A stretch of DNA of 64,000 nt, from positions 1-64,000 of the forward strand of contig CAZTZO010000008.1 in NCBI GenBank assembly GCA_964618075.1, in the 5' to 3' direction. Source of the stretch: CAYTMY01 sp964618075 (GTDB lineage: Bacteria; Bacillota; Clostridia; Eubacteriales; Anaerofustaceae). Numbering within the stretch: the stretch's first letter is position 1; each line of letters starts with the position of its first letter. Of the stretch, positions 1 through 7,670 are shown in pieces. The notes below the pieces were generated by a model. It searched no databases and was not told where the DNA came from. It worked only from the letters and a program-made list of their open reading frames with translations. Both the position numbers and the translations under genes were made by a program.

Positions 1-36
1 GTAAGGCAAGTGCTCTCCCAGCTGAGCTATGCGACC
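1..36 (-). tRNA. tRNA-Val (anticodon UAC), 5' part only
   Basis: Reading the minus strand gives the 7-nt acceptor 5' strand, TA, a D-arm GCTC...GAGC, the anticodon-stem 5' strand and the loop start C-T-TAC. The anticodon TAC is tRNA-Val for GUA codons. The gene is cut by the window edge just after the anticodon, so the T-arm and 3' end are not visible. Confidence 0.85.
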
Positions 37-81
37 AACTCAAAGCTGCGGGTTTTATTATATGAAAATATGGTATCAATG

Positions 82-816
82 TCAAGATAACATTATTATT
101 TTTTTTGCTTTAGAAAAAACACTCTGTATTTTATCTGATTTGTACGTTGCCGGCAGAAATGATAATGCCTCGTAATAACCGTTTATATCCAGCCCGCTTT
201 GTTTTGAGGCATGTATAATTTGCTCTTTTGAATAAAGGTATTGTTTATGTACCTCTTTAGTTATGTTTTTACCTTTTTTTATGGTTATATCGCTTAAAAG
301 CATATTATCATTAATATTTCTGATAATCTTCAAATATCCGTCATCGGTTTGTAAATATTCCTTCTTGTCTATGTTGCGGTTATATTCAGATATCATATCA
401 AAGGTAAATACTGCGTTATCCTTGAGCATTTCGCATACGTTTGAAAACATGCGAAAAAGTGCATTTTCATCAAGATAGTTTATACAGTCGCAAGAGCTGA
501 AAATAAAATCGAATTCTTCACTTGTTTTGAAATCGGAAATGTCGGTATTTATAAGAGAGCATTGTTTTTTCTTCTCATAAAAGCGCTCGTCACAAATGCA
601 AAGCATTTCCTTAGACGCATCGACTCCCCATACGTTTGCTCCCGACAAAGCAAATTTAACGCTTAATATTCCCGTACCGCAGCCAAGATCAAGAACCCTT
701 TTCCCTGTAAAATCCTTAACAGAGCTTATGCTTACCAAATAATCAAACCATGCGTCATAGTCAACATTACGAGCATATCTGTCGTAATATGCACTGAAAT
801 ATTTATATTCATTCAT
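82..816 (-). CDS. Class I SAM-dependent methyltransferase
   Basis: 244 aa. The motif VLDLGCGTGILS (about residues 42-53) is the glycine-rich SAM-binding motif I of Rossmann-fold methyltransferases, followed by an acidic residue ending strand beta-2 (GVDAS) and FDFIFSSCDCINY as motif IV. The substrate cannot be read; this size and layout match small-molecule or general methyltransferases of Firmicutes. Its ATG overlaps the end of the upstream Cys-rich gene by 8 nt, so the two are probably co-translated. Confidence 0.8.
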   Translation of the reverse strand: MNEYKYFSAYYDRYARNVDYDAWFDYLVSISSVKDFTGKRVLDLGCGTGILSVKFALSGANVWGVDASKEMLCICDERFYEKKKQCSLINTDISDFKTSEEFDFIFSSCDCINYLDENALFRMFSNVCEMLKDNAVFTFDMISEYNRNIDKKEYLQTDDGYLKIIRNINDNMLLSDITIKKGKNITKEVHKQYLYSKEQIIHASKQSGLDINGYYEALSFLPATYKSDKIQSVFSKAKKIIMLS

Positions 817-1072
817 CTTTGGTTTTTCTCACAAATTCGATTAAAAGCTTTGCCTTTTCAACCATGTATTCATAATTATCTCTGTTATGCGGGATATTGC
901 AGCCACTGCAATCCTTTATGCCATTATCGGTAAATACAAAATGTCCGCCGCATTTTTCTTTAAGCGCATATAATGGACAGTAACAAAACATACAGTTGAA
1001 TTTTTCTTTATCTATCCCCTTATGGCAGGGATAATATTTACAGTCTTTATTCTGAAAAAAATCATAACTCAT
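809..1072 (-). CDS. Cysteine-rich small-domain protein
   Basis: 87 aa with at least nine cysteines in the pattern CKYYPCH...CMFCYCPLY...CGG...CSGCNIPH. This matches the 'cysteine-rich small domain' family, presumed metal-binding; its role is unknown. It overlaps the start of the downstream methyltransferase gene by 8 nt and so probably belongs to the same two-gene operon. A link to metal or cobamide metabolism, sometimes seen for the family, is not supported here by any neighbour. Confidence 0.65.
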   Translation of the reverse strand: MSYDFFQNKDCKYYPCHKGIDKEKFNCMFCYCPLYALKEKCGGHFVFTDNGIKDCSGCNIPHNRDNYEYMVEKAKLLIEFVRKTKDE

Positions 1073-1142
1073 AATAATGATTTTACTTTAATTAAGATGC
1101 CTTTTCAATCGTTACCGTCCGAAATATGCGCTTAAAACAGCT

Positions 1143-1478
1143 TTACATGCCAAAGCTTATCGTTATAGCGTCGTTTACAAGACCCATTGTGTCTTCATCG
1201 ATATGCCCAATCTTCTCCTTGAGTCTCTGCTTGTCTATTGTTCTTATTTGTTCGAGTAAAGCCACAGATTCCCTTGAAAGTCCGGAATTCTGCTGTAAAG
1301 GGATATGTGTGGGAAGCTGAGTTTTGTTCGTTTTTGAGGTGATTGCGGATACTATGACCGTCGGACTGTATTTATTGCCCATATCGTTCTGCACGATAAG
1401 CACCGGTCGTACTCCGCCTTGCTCGCTGCCGACAATAGGACTTAAGTCGGCATAGTAAACATCTCCCCTTTTTATCAT
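1143..1478 (-). CDS. MazF/PemK-type mRNA interferase, no adjacent antitoxin
   Basis: 111 aa. The start MIKRGDVYYADLSP, then GSEQGGVRPVLIVQND and the VIVSAITSK core, is the classic MazF/EndoA fold, a ribosome-independent endoribonuclease cutting single-stranded RNA at short motifs. Length is normal for a chromosomal Firmicutes MazF. In Bacillus it follows a mazE-type antitoxin and alr; here neither the upstream 200 bp nor the downstream gene looks like an antitoxin, so it is an orphan in this window. A weak GGAGAG precedes the ATG. Confidence 0.85.
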   Translation of the reverse strand: MIKRGDVYYADLSPIVGSEQGGVRPVLIVQNDMGNKYSPTVIVSAITSKTNKTQLPTHIPLQQNSGLSRESVALLEQIRTIDKQRLKEKIGHIDEDTMGLVNDAITISFGM

Positions 1479-1653
1479 AATACTGCCACTCTCCGTTGAT
1501 TATGAAGTAACAAACTTGCAGTGCGCGGCTGTACTCGTTATATTCTATTGGATTTCTCGCGCAAATGTTCGTTTTATATTAAATATAATTCCCGTTTAGA
1601 CGCATATTTATACTTTTGTTTTACATCAAAAACAGTCACATTTTTTAAAAGTC

Positions 1654-1682
1654 CTTTGTTATGTTTCCAACTATGATATAAT
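1654..1682 (+). promoter_or_regulatory. Probable alaS promoter (extended -10)
   Basis: TGATATAAT at 1674-1682 is a perfect -10 with an upstream TGN extension; the -35 region is poor. Transcription would start around 1689, downstream of the ATG at 1686, which supports the later ATG at 1701 as the real alaS start. No T-box is visible upstream. Confidence 0.55.
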
Positions 1683-1700
1683 CAAATGTCGGAGGATATC

Positions 1701-4343
1701 ATGCAATATTACGGACTTAACGAACTCAGAGAAATGTTTTTGAATTATTTTGAGAAAGAGAATGCTCATTTGCGATTGAACAGCTTTTCTCTTATACCTC
1801 ATAACGATAAAAGCCTGCTGCTTATAAATTCGGGAATGGCTCCTTTAAAGCCGTATTTTACGGGTCAGGAGACTCCTCCGAGAAAAAGGGTTACGACATG
1901 CCAGAAATGTATCAGAACGCCGGATATCGAAAATGTGGGCAAAACGGCAAGACACGGAACCTTTTTTGAAATGCTCGGAAACTTTTCCTTTGGCGATTAC
2001 TTCAAGACCGAGGCTATTCATTGGGCGTGGAGATTTCTAACGGAAATAGTCGGAATAGACAAAGAGCTTCTGTATGTCAGCGTGTACGAAAACGACGATG
2101 AAGCGTACGAAATATGGAATAAAGAAATAGGACTTAACGAAAACAGAATAGTGCGTCTGGGTAAGGACGACAACTTTTGGGAGATCGGTCTCGGACCATG
2201 CGGTCCATGCTCGGAGATATATGTCGACAGAGGAGAGAAATACGGCTGCGGCAAACCGACCTGCGGCGTTGGATGCGAATGCGACAGATTCGTGGAAGTA
2301 TGGAACCTTGTGTTTACGCAGTTTGACAAGGACGAGAAGGGCAATTACAACAAGCTAACTCATCCGAATATTGATACTGGAATGGGGCTTGAACGTCTTG
2401 CTGTAGTTTGTCAGGACGCAGACAATCTTTTTGAAGTAGATACAATAAAATATATTCTCGATTATATATGCTCAATATCTAATAAAACCTACGGTGAAAA
2501 CCACAAGGACGACGTATCAATAAGGGTAATTACAGATCATATAAGAAGCGTTGTGTTTATGCTTTCAGACGGAGTTATTCCTTCTAATGAAGGAAGAGGC
2601 TATGTGCTCAGAAGGCTTTTCAGACGCGCAGTAAGACACGCAAAGCTTCTCGGTATTGATAAACACTTTATGTCAAACACCGCCCTTAAGGTAATCGAAA
2701 CGTCAAAGAATGCGTATCCTTCGCTTGAGGAAAACAAAGATAATATATTAAAAATGATTGATGTTGAGGAGACGCGCTTCAACGAAACCATTTCTCAGGG
2801 CAGCGCTCTTCTTAAAACCCTTATAAACGAATTAAAGAGCAAGAATGAAACGACCTTAGACGGAAATGACGTATTTAAACTCTATGACACCTTCGGATTC
2901 CCTATTGAACTGACAGAAGAGATAGCTCAGGAGGAAGGTCTCGGAATTGATGTTGACGCCTTTAATAAGGCTATGGATAGACAGAAGGCTATATCGGCGG
3001 ACGCTCACAACAAGCAGGGTATTCAAAGCTGGAAGGACGAGCTCACTCAGATTGTAGCAGGTCTGCCTGCAACGGTGTTTAGCGGTTACGAAGAGCTTAA
3101 TTCGACCGGCAAGGTCATTTGTCTGGTGCAAAATTCTTTAAGCGCACAAAAAACTGTGGGCGAAGGTGAATGCGTCGTCATTACCGACAAAACATGTTTT
3201 TACGCTACCAGCGGTGGACAGTTAGGTGATATAGGCAAAATGGATACAGACGACTTTCAGGCTGAAGTTATCTCCACGATAAAAAGCGGGGACAAATTTG
3301 CCCATATTATCGACATAAAGGAAGGCTCATTGTCAGTCGGTGAAAATGTAAGCCTTCATGTAAACGCAAACAACAGAATGAATTCTCAAAGAAACCATAC
3401 ATGCACTCACCTTTTGCATAAGGCTCTCAAAACGGTACTCGGCCCTCATGTAAATCAGGCAGGCAGCGAAGTGACTGCGGAGCATTTGAGATTTGACTTC
3501 TCTCATTTCAGCAAGATGTCGGACGACGAGTTAAAGAGAACGGAAGAAATAGTCAATGAAAAAATATTAAAATGCTTAAGTATCGAGTGGTTCACAAAAC
3601 CTATACAGGAAGCAAAAAAACTCGGTGCAACTGCCCTATTCGGTGAAAAGTACTCAGATAATGTGCGTGTAGTTAAAATGGGCGACTATTCAATGGAATT
3701 TTGCGCAGGATGCCACCTAAGCAATACTGGATACGCAGGTATGTTTAAGATATTATCTGAAACAGGAGTTGCCGCCGGAGTACGAAGAATTGAAGCCATA
3801 ACAGGTGAAAAAGCATACAAATACGTTAATTCTCTTCAGGATACAATAGCAAAAGCAGCAATTCAGGCAAAAACCACACCCGATAATCTTGTTTTGAAAA
3901 TATCCGAAATCAACGACAATACGGCTAAGCTGCAAAAAGAACTTACCGATTATATGAACAGCACAAATAAAGATCAGGCAAAACAGCTCTATAACAACAG
4001 GCTTACAATAAACAAAACGGATTTTATAGCTTCGAAAATCCCCAACGCGGATATAAATGCATTAAGAGATTTAAGCGACAAGCTTAAGGATACTCTTGAC
4101 ACTGCTGTGATACTGCTTGTCGGAAACAGTGATGATAAAGCGTTTATCTTATGCTCGGCAACCAAAAATGCCGTATCAAACGGATTTAACTGCGGAAGCT
4201 TTATAAAACAGCTCGCACAAAGCGTCGCAAGCAACGGCGGAGGTCGCCCCGATATGGCGCAGGCTGGTTTTAAAGACATTTCCAAAATTGATTTTTGTGT
4301 CGAAAAATCAATAGAATTGTTTAAAAATACGTTAACAGAATAA
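1701..4343 (+). CDS. alaS: Alanine--tRNA ligase
   Basis: 880 aa; charges tRNA-Ala with alanine and edits mischarged Ser/Gly. It begins with the class II catalytic domain (LINSGMAPLKPYF, then RKRVTTCQKCIRTPDIENVG), followed by the tRNA-recognition region, the editing domain with its zinc motif HTCTH (about residue 565) and CAGCH (about residue 665), and a C-terminal oligomerisation/DHHA1 region. An earlier in-frame ATG exists at 1686, but GGAGG at 1691-1695 sits 5 nt before 1701, so 1701 is chosen. The CAGCH form replaces the more usual CGGTH but keeps both zinc ligands. Confidence 0.97.
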   Translation: MQYYGLNELREMFLNYFEKENAHLRLNSFSLIPHNDKSLLLINSGMAPLKPYFTGQETPPRKRVTTCQKCIRTPDIENVGKTARHGTFFEMLGNFSFGDYFKTEAIHWAWRFLTEIVGIDKELLYVSVYENDDEAYEIWNKEIGLNENRIVRLGKDDNFWEIGLGPCGPCSEIYVDRGEKYGCGKPTCGVGCECDRFVEVWNLVFTQFDKDEKGNYNKLTHPNIDTGMGLERLAVVCQDADNLFEVDTIKYILDYICSISNKTYGENHKDDVSIRVITDHIRSVVFMLSDGVIPSNEGRGYVLRRLFRRAVRHAKLLGIDKHFMSNTALKVIETSKNAYPSLEENKDNILKMIDVEETRFNETISQGSALLKTLINELKSKNETTLDGNDVFKLYDTFGFPIELTEEIAQEEGLGIDVDAFNKAMDRQKAISADAHNKQGIQSWKDELTQIVAGLPATVFSGYEELNSTGKVICLVQNSLSAQKTVGEGECVVITDKTCFYATSGGQLGDIGKMDTDDFQAEVISTIKSGDKFAHIIDIKEGSLSVGENVSLHVNANNRMNSQRNHTCTHLLHKALKTVLGPHVNQAGSEVTAEHLRFDFSHFSKMSDDELKRTEEIVNEKILKCLSIEWFTKPIQEAKKLGATALFGEKYSDNVRVVKMGDYSMEFCAGCHLSNTGYAGMFKILSETGVAAGVRRIEAITGEKAYKYVNSLQDTIAKAAIQAKTTPDNLVLKISEINDNTAKLQKELTDYMNSTNKDQAKQLYNNRLTINKTDFIASKIPNADINALRDLSDKLKDTLDTAVILLVGNSDDKAFILCSATKNAVSNGFNCGSFIKQLAQSVASNGGGRPDMAQAGFKDISKIDFCVEKSIELFKNTLTE

Positions 4344-4451
4344 AATGTTATGCTTCTTTCTTTAAATTAATGCTTGTTATTCTGCCGATAATATAGTACA
4401 CTTATTAATAAAGTATACACAGTATACGAATTTAACATTGGAATAAGAATT

Positions 4452-4730
4452 ATGGAAGATAACAATACAACAGAAAAAACGCCTGATGAGACGTTAAAAT
4501 TTAATATTGAATCAGAAAGAAGCATCCTTGTGAAGAACGCTATGCTCAGTATCAAGGCTGCTCTTAAAGAAAAGGGTTATAATCCCGTCAATCAAATAGT
4601 CGGGTATATTATGAGCGGAGATCCTACATATATAACTTCATATAAGGACGCCCGTACAAACATCAGAAAAATAGACAGAGACGAGCTGTTAGAAGAAATT
4701 GTAACATTCTATCTTGATAAAATAGAGTGA
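4452..4730 (+). CDS. ireB: IreB-family regulatory phosphoprotein (UPF0297)
   Basis: 92 aa. The core LKEKGYNPVNQIVGYIMSGD, then PTYITSYKDARTNIRKIDRDELLEEIV, is diagnostic of the IreB/YrzL family. In Enterococcus IreB is a substrate of the Ser/Thr kinase IreK and influences cephalosporin tolerance. The Thr residues near the N-terminus (NNTTEKTPDET) could be the phosphorylated part, by analogy. It heads the conserved block ireB-ruvX-DUF1292-RNase J. GGAATAAG precedes the ATG. Confidence 0.9.
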   Translation: MEDNNTTEKTPDETLKFNIESERSILVKNAMLSIKAALKEKGYNPVNQIVGYIMSGDPTYITSYKDARTNIRKIDRDELLEEIVTFYLDKIE

Positions 4731-4759
4731 TTATATAAGAAAAAAATATAGAAATATAT

Positions 4760-4786
4760 GGCACGTCAAACCGTGCCAATGTTTTA
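4760..4786 (+). terminator. Hairpin between ireB and ruvX
   Basis: Inverted repeat GGCACG/CGTGCC with a 6-nt loop followed by AATGTTTTATT. The stem is short and the T-tract imperfect, so it may be an attenuator or weak terminator inside the operon. Confidence 0.45.
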
Positions 4787-4816
4787 TTATGCATACCATA
4801 TGCATCGGAGGTTCTC

Positions 4817-5242
4817 TTGCTTGATGGTAGAATAATGTGCCTTGATATGGGTGAAGCCCGTATCGGAGTCGCTGTGAGTGATCTTTTGGGATTTACCGCA
4901 CAGGGCGCCGGAGTAATTAGTAATACAAATTTTGACAAAGTTATTGATGAAATCAATAAAATAATAAGTGAAAAACAGGTCAACCTGCTTTTAGTGGGTT
5001 ACCCTTTGAATTTGGACGGCTCACAAGGCAAAAAAGCCGAAAGTGTGAGAGAACAATATCAAATAATAAAAGAGAAAATTCCGTGTGATGCTATATTGTG
5101 GGACGAACGACTTTCCACAAAACAGGCGGAAAGGGCGCTTGACGAGGCCGGTTACAACTGGAAAAAAAAGCGTAAATGCATTGATGAAATGGCTGCGCAG
5201 ATAATCTTGCAAAGCTATCTGGATACAAATATTAATAAATAA
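4817..5242 (+). CDS. ruvX: Putative pre-16S rRNA nuclease / Holliday-junction resolvase-like (YqgF)
   Basis: 141 aa RNase H-like fold. CLDMGEARIGVAVSD carries the first catalytic Asp, VGYPLNLDGSQGKKAE is the second motif, and DERLSTKQAER with C-terminal DEMAAQIILQSYLD supplies the remaining acidic residues. YqgF matures the 16S rRNA 5' end; a Holliday-junction role is older annotation. The start is TTG at 4817, 5 nt after GGAGG (4807-4811). The order after ireB is the usual one in Clostridia. Confidence 0.92.
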   Translation: MLDGRIMCLDMGEARIGVAVSDLLGFTAQGAGVISNTNFDKVIDEINKIISEKQVNLLLVGYPLNLDGSQGKKAESVREQYQIIKEKIPCDAILWDERLSTKQAERALDEAGYNWKKKRKCIDEMAAQIILQSYLDTNINK

Positions 5243-5252
5243 GGAGAAATAT

Positions 5253-5483
5253 ATGGAAGATACTATGCTTCTGATCAATGAAGAAGGCAAAGAGGTCGAA
5301 TTTATTGTTGACGCAGAATTTGACTTTGAGGACAATACTTATATCGTACTGTGTGAAAATGAGGACAGTGACGATGCATTGCTTTTCAAGATTGTGGTGG
5401 ATGAAAACAACGAGGTATTAATAGCCGAAGTTGAGGACGATGACGAGTTTAAGAGAGTGAGTGATTATTATCTTGAAATCTAA
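5253..5483 (+). CDS. DUF1292 acidic protein (YrzB family)
   Basis: 76 aa, very acidic, with the DUF1292 pattern LLINEEGKEVEFIVDAEFDF, DNTYIVLCE and a run of Glu/Asp near the C-terminus. Function unknown; it is a conserved neighbour of ruvX in Firmicutes. AAGGAG precedes the ATG. Its 3' end overlaps the RNase J gene by 23 nt, suggesting translational coupling. Confidence 0.88.
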   Translation: MEDTMLLINEEGKEVEFIVDAEFDFEDNTYIVLCENEDSDDALLFKIVVDENNEVLIAEVEDDDEFKRVSDYYLEI

Positions 5484-7248
5484 TAATGAAATTAATCCCA
5501 CCATTACTGCAAGCGGCAGGAAATCCCCCGCCCCTAACACACGTTCACGCAAATCTACCAATAAGCCCAAAGAGAACACTCCGTGCTTTCGTGTAATCCC
5601 GTTAGGCGGATTAGGCGAAATAGGAAAGAATTTTACTGTATTCGAATGTGAGGACGATATTATCATCGTTGACTGCGGGATAAAGTTCCCCGATGAGGAT
5701 ATGTACGGTATTGATTTTGTAATACCCGATTTTTCTTATCTCGACGATAAAAAAGACAGAATACGCGGGCTTTTCCTTACTCACGGACATGAGGATCATA
5801 TAGGAGCCATATCGTATTTCATCAAAAGATTCGGTAGTATTCCTATTTACGGTACAAAGCTTACTATTGGTCTTTTGGGAAATAAGCTTGTAGAGCATAA
5901 CCTCGATAAGAAAGCAAATTTAAATGTAGTGCATTATCGTTCCACTATAACCGTTAAGGGCTTTACTGTGGAATTCGTCGTAACAAACCACTCGATACCT
6001 GACAGCGCCGCTCTTTTTATTAAGTGTAAGGGCGGAAACATATTCCATACGGGAGACTTTAAAATAGATTTAACTCCTGTTGACAATCAAAAAATCGATC
6101 TTGCCAGAATGGGCGCAATCGGTACAGAAGGCGTAGACCTTTTGATAGCCGACTCGACAAACGCCGAAAGAAAGGGTTATACGCCGTCCGAATCGACCGT
6201 TGGTGAAACATTTCTGAATTTGTTTGCTCAGGCGGAAAAAAAGAGAATAATCGTCGCTACCTTTGCAACGAACGTCCACCGTTTGCAGCAGGTTTTTGAC
6301 GCAGCGAAGCACTATAAACGCAAGGTTGTCGTAAGCGGCAGAAGTATGATCAATGTACTCAATGTAGCTAAGGAGTTAAAATACCTTAAATTCAAGGACA
6401 GCATATTGCTTGATATAAACAGCGTAAATTCCGTACCGCCCGAACAAATGGTAGTGCTCACAACAGGCTCCCAGGGCGAACCGATGAGCGCTCTTTCGCG
6501 TATGGCTTCCGGAGAGCACAGGCAGCTTAAAATATCAAAGGATGACTTTGTAATCATTTCAGCCTCACCTATCCCGGGAAATGAAAAAACCGTTGCATAT
6601 GTTATTAGCAATCTGATAAAGCTCGGCGCAGATGTCGTATATCACGGAGCAAGAGATGTACACGTTTCGGGACACGGCTGTCAGGAGGATATTAAAATAA
6701 TATTCGCTCTTACAAAGCCAAAGTATTTTATGCCCTGCCATGGCGAGTACAAGATGCTCGACGCCAATTCCAAGACAGCCCAAAAGATGGGTGTTGATAA
6801 AAAGAATGTTTTCGTAATGCAAAACGGCGATATTCTCCAAGTCAGTCAAAACGGAGCGGAAATAGCAGATCACGTTACTGTCGGACTTACACTTGTCGAC
6901 GGCTCCGGAATAGGAGATGTCGGAAACATCGTATTAAAGGACAGAAAGAAGCTCAGCGAGGGCGGATTGTTTGTCGTTTCGGCTACGGTTGACAAAAACA
7001 GTATTATCTGCGGTCCCGAAATATTATCCAGAGGGTTTATATATATGAGGGAAAGCTCAGGTCTTTTGAACGAAGCCAAGGATATATGCTACGATACGAT
7101 TTTATCCTGTCTATCGCAGGGCAACGACATCGGAGCGATAAAGCAGGCTATAAAACAAACTCTCGATAATTTCCTTTACGATAAAACTCTCAGACGTCCG
7201 ATAGTCATGCCGATAATAATGAACGCTAAAAGCAGAGGTAACGAATAA
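5461..7248 (+). CDS. Ribonuclease J (metallo-beta-lactamase/beta-CASP)
   Basis: 595 aa RNase with 5'-3' exo- and endonuclease activity in mRNA decay and rRNA maturation. Metal ligands are in THGHEDHIGA (about residue 112), FHTGDFK and IADSTNAER; beta-CASP motifs follow (TFATNVHR, TGSQGEPMSAL, and HVSGHG then PCHGEY). About 45 residues of Ser/Pro/Thr-rich sequence precede the core, as in many clostridial homologues. The start is uncertain: GTG at 5461 with AAGAGAG close upstream, or TTG at 5473; both lie inside the DUF1292 gene. Confidence 0.95.
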   Translation: MIIILKSNNEINPTITASGRKSPAPNTRSRKSTNKPKENTPCFRVIPLGGLGEIGKNFTVFECEDDIIIVDCGIKFPDEDMYGIDFVIPDFSYLDDKKDRIRGLFLTHGHEDHIGAISYFIKRFGSIPIYGTKLTIGLLGNKLVEHNLDKKANLNVVHYRSTITVKGFTVEFVVTNHSIPDSAALFIKCKGGNIFHTGDFKIDLTPVDNQKIDLARMGAIGTEGVDLLIADSTNAERKGYTPSESTVGETFLNLFAQAEKKRIIVATFATNVHRLQQVFDAAKHYKRKVVVSGRSMINVLNVAKELKYLKFKDSILLDINSVNSVPPEQMVVLTTGSQGEPMSALSRMASGEHRQLKISKDDFVIISASPIPGNEKTVAYVISNLIKLGADVVYHGARDVHVSGHGCQEDIKIIFALTKPKYFMPCHGEYKMLDANSKTAQKMGVDKKNVFVMQNGDILQVSQNGAEIADHVTVGLTLVDGSGIGDVGNIVLKDRKKLSEGGLFVVSATVDKNSIICGPEILSRGFIYMRESSGLLNEAKDICYDTILSCLSQGNDIGAIKQAIKQTLDNFLYDKTLRRPIVMPIIMNAKSRGNE

Positions 7249-7610
7249 TGAACATTTACGATAAATTAAACGAGCTTAACATAGCTATAAAAGAATCAAA
7301 CGAATATATAGCTTACGAAAATGCTGCAAAAGAGATAGACAAAAACGAGACATACAGCACAATGGTAAAGGATTTTCTAACGGCTCAAATACAGCTTACA
7401 ACAGTGCAGATGCTCGGTCAAACGCCTTCTCAGGACCAGATAGACAACTTCAATTCAATATATGCAAACATATCAAATATATCGGTCATAAACGATTTCC
7501 TTCAAGCGCAGGTGGCGTTTTCGAGGATTATGGACGATGTAACTAAGGAACTGACAAAAACAGCTACGCTTGACGTAAACTTCCTTAATTTCAAACCTGA
7601 TGATAAGTAA
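7248..7610 (+). CDS. YlbF/YmcA family regulator
   Basis: 120 aa, all-helical, of the Com_YlbF family (motifs ESNEYIAYENAAKEID and VINDFLQAQVAFSRIMDDV). In Bacillus, YlbF, YmcA and YaaT form the Y-complex, which steers RNase Y cleavage and affects competence, sporulation and biofilm. The ATG overlaps the RNase J stop codon by one base, so this homologue is physically tied to a ribonuclease gene, which fits an RNA-decay role. Confidence 0.85.
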   Translation: MNIYDKLNELNIAIKESNEYIAYENAAKEIDKNETYSTMVKDFLTAQIQLTTVQMLGQTPSQDQIDNFNSIYANISNISVINDFLQAQVAFSRIMDDVTKELTKTATLDVNFLNFKPDDK

Positions 7611-7614
7611 TTAT

Positions 7615-7652
7615 AAAAGGAAGAGGGCATTTTGCCTTCTTCCTTTTTTTTT
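7615..7652 (+). terminator. Rho-independent terminator, usable both ways
   Basis: Stem AAAGGAAGAGGGCA/TGCCTTCTTCCTTT with a 3-nt loop and a following T-run. It lies between the convergent ylbF-like and leucine-rich-repeat genes. Confidence 0.85.
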
Positions 7653-7670
7653 ATGCCTGATCAACTTTAT

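Noticed and set aside
1686..1700. ATG at 1686 as the alaS start
   Set aside because: It precedes the likely transcription start and has no ribosome site, whereas GGAGG lies 5 nt before 1701.
5021..5335. Minus-strand ORFs opposite ruvX, alaS, valS and other long genes
   Set aside because: They are antisense shadows of well-supported genes.
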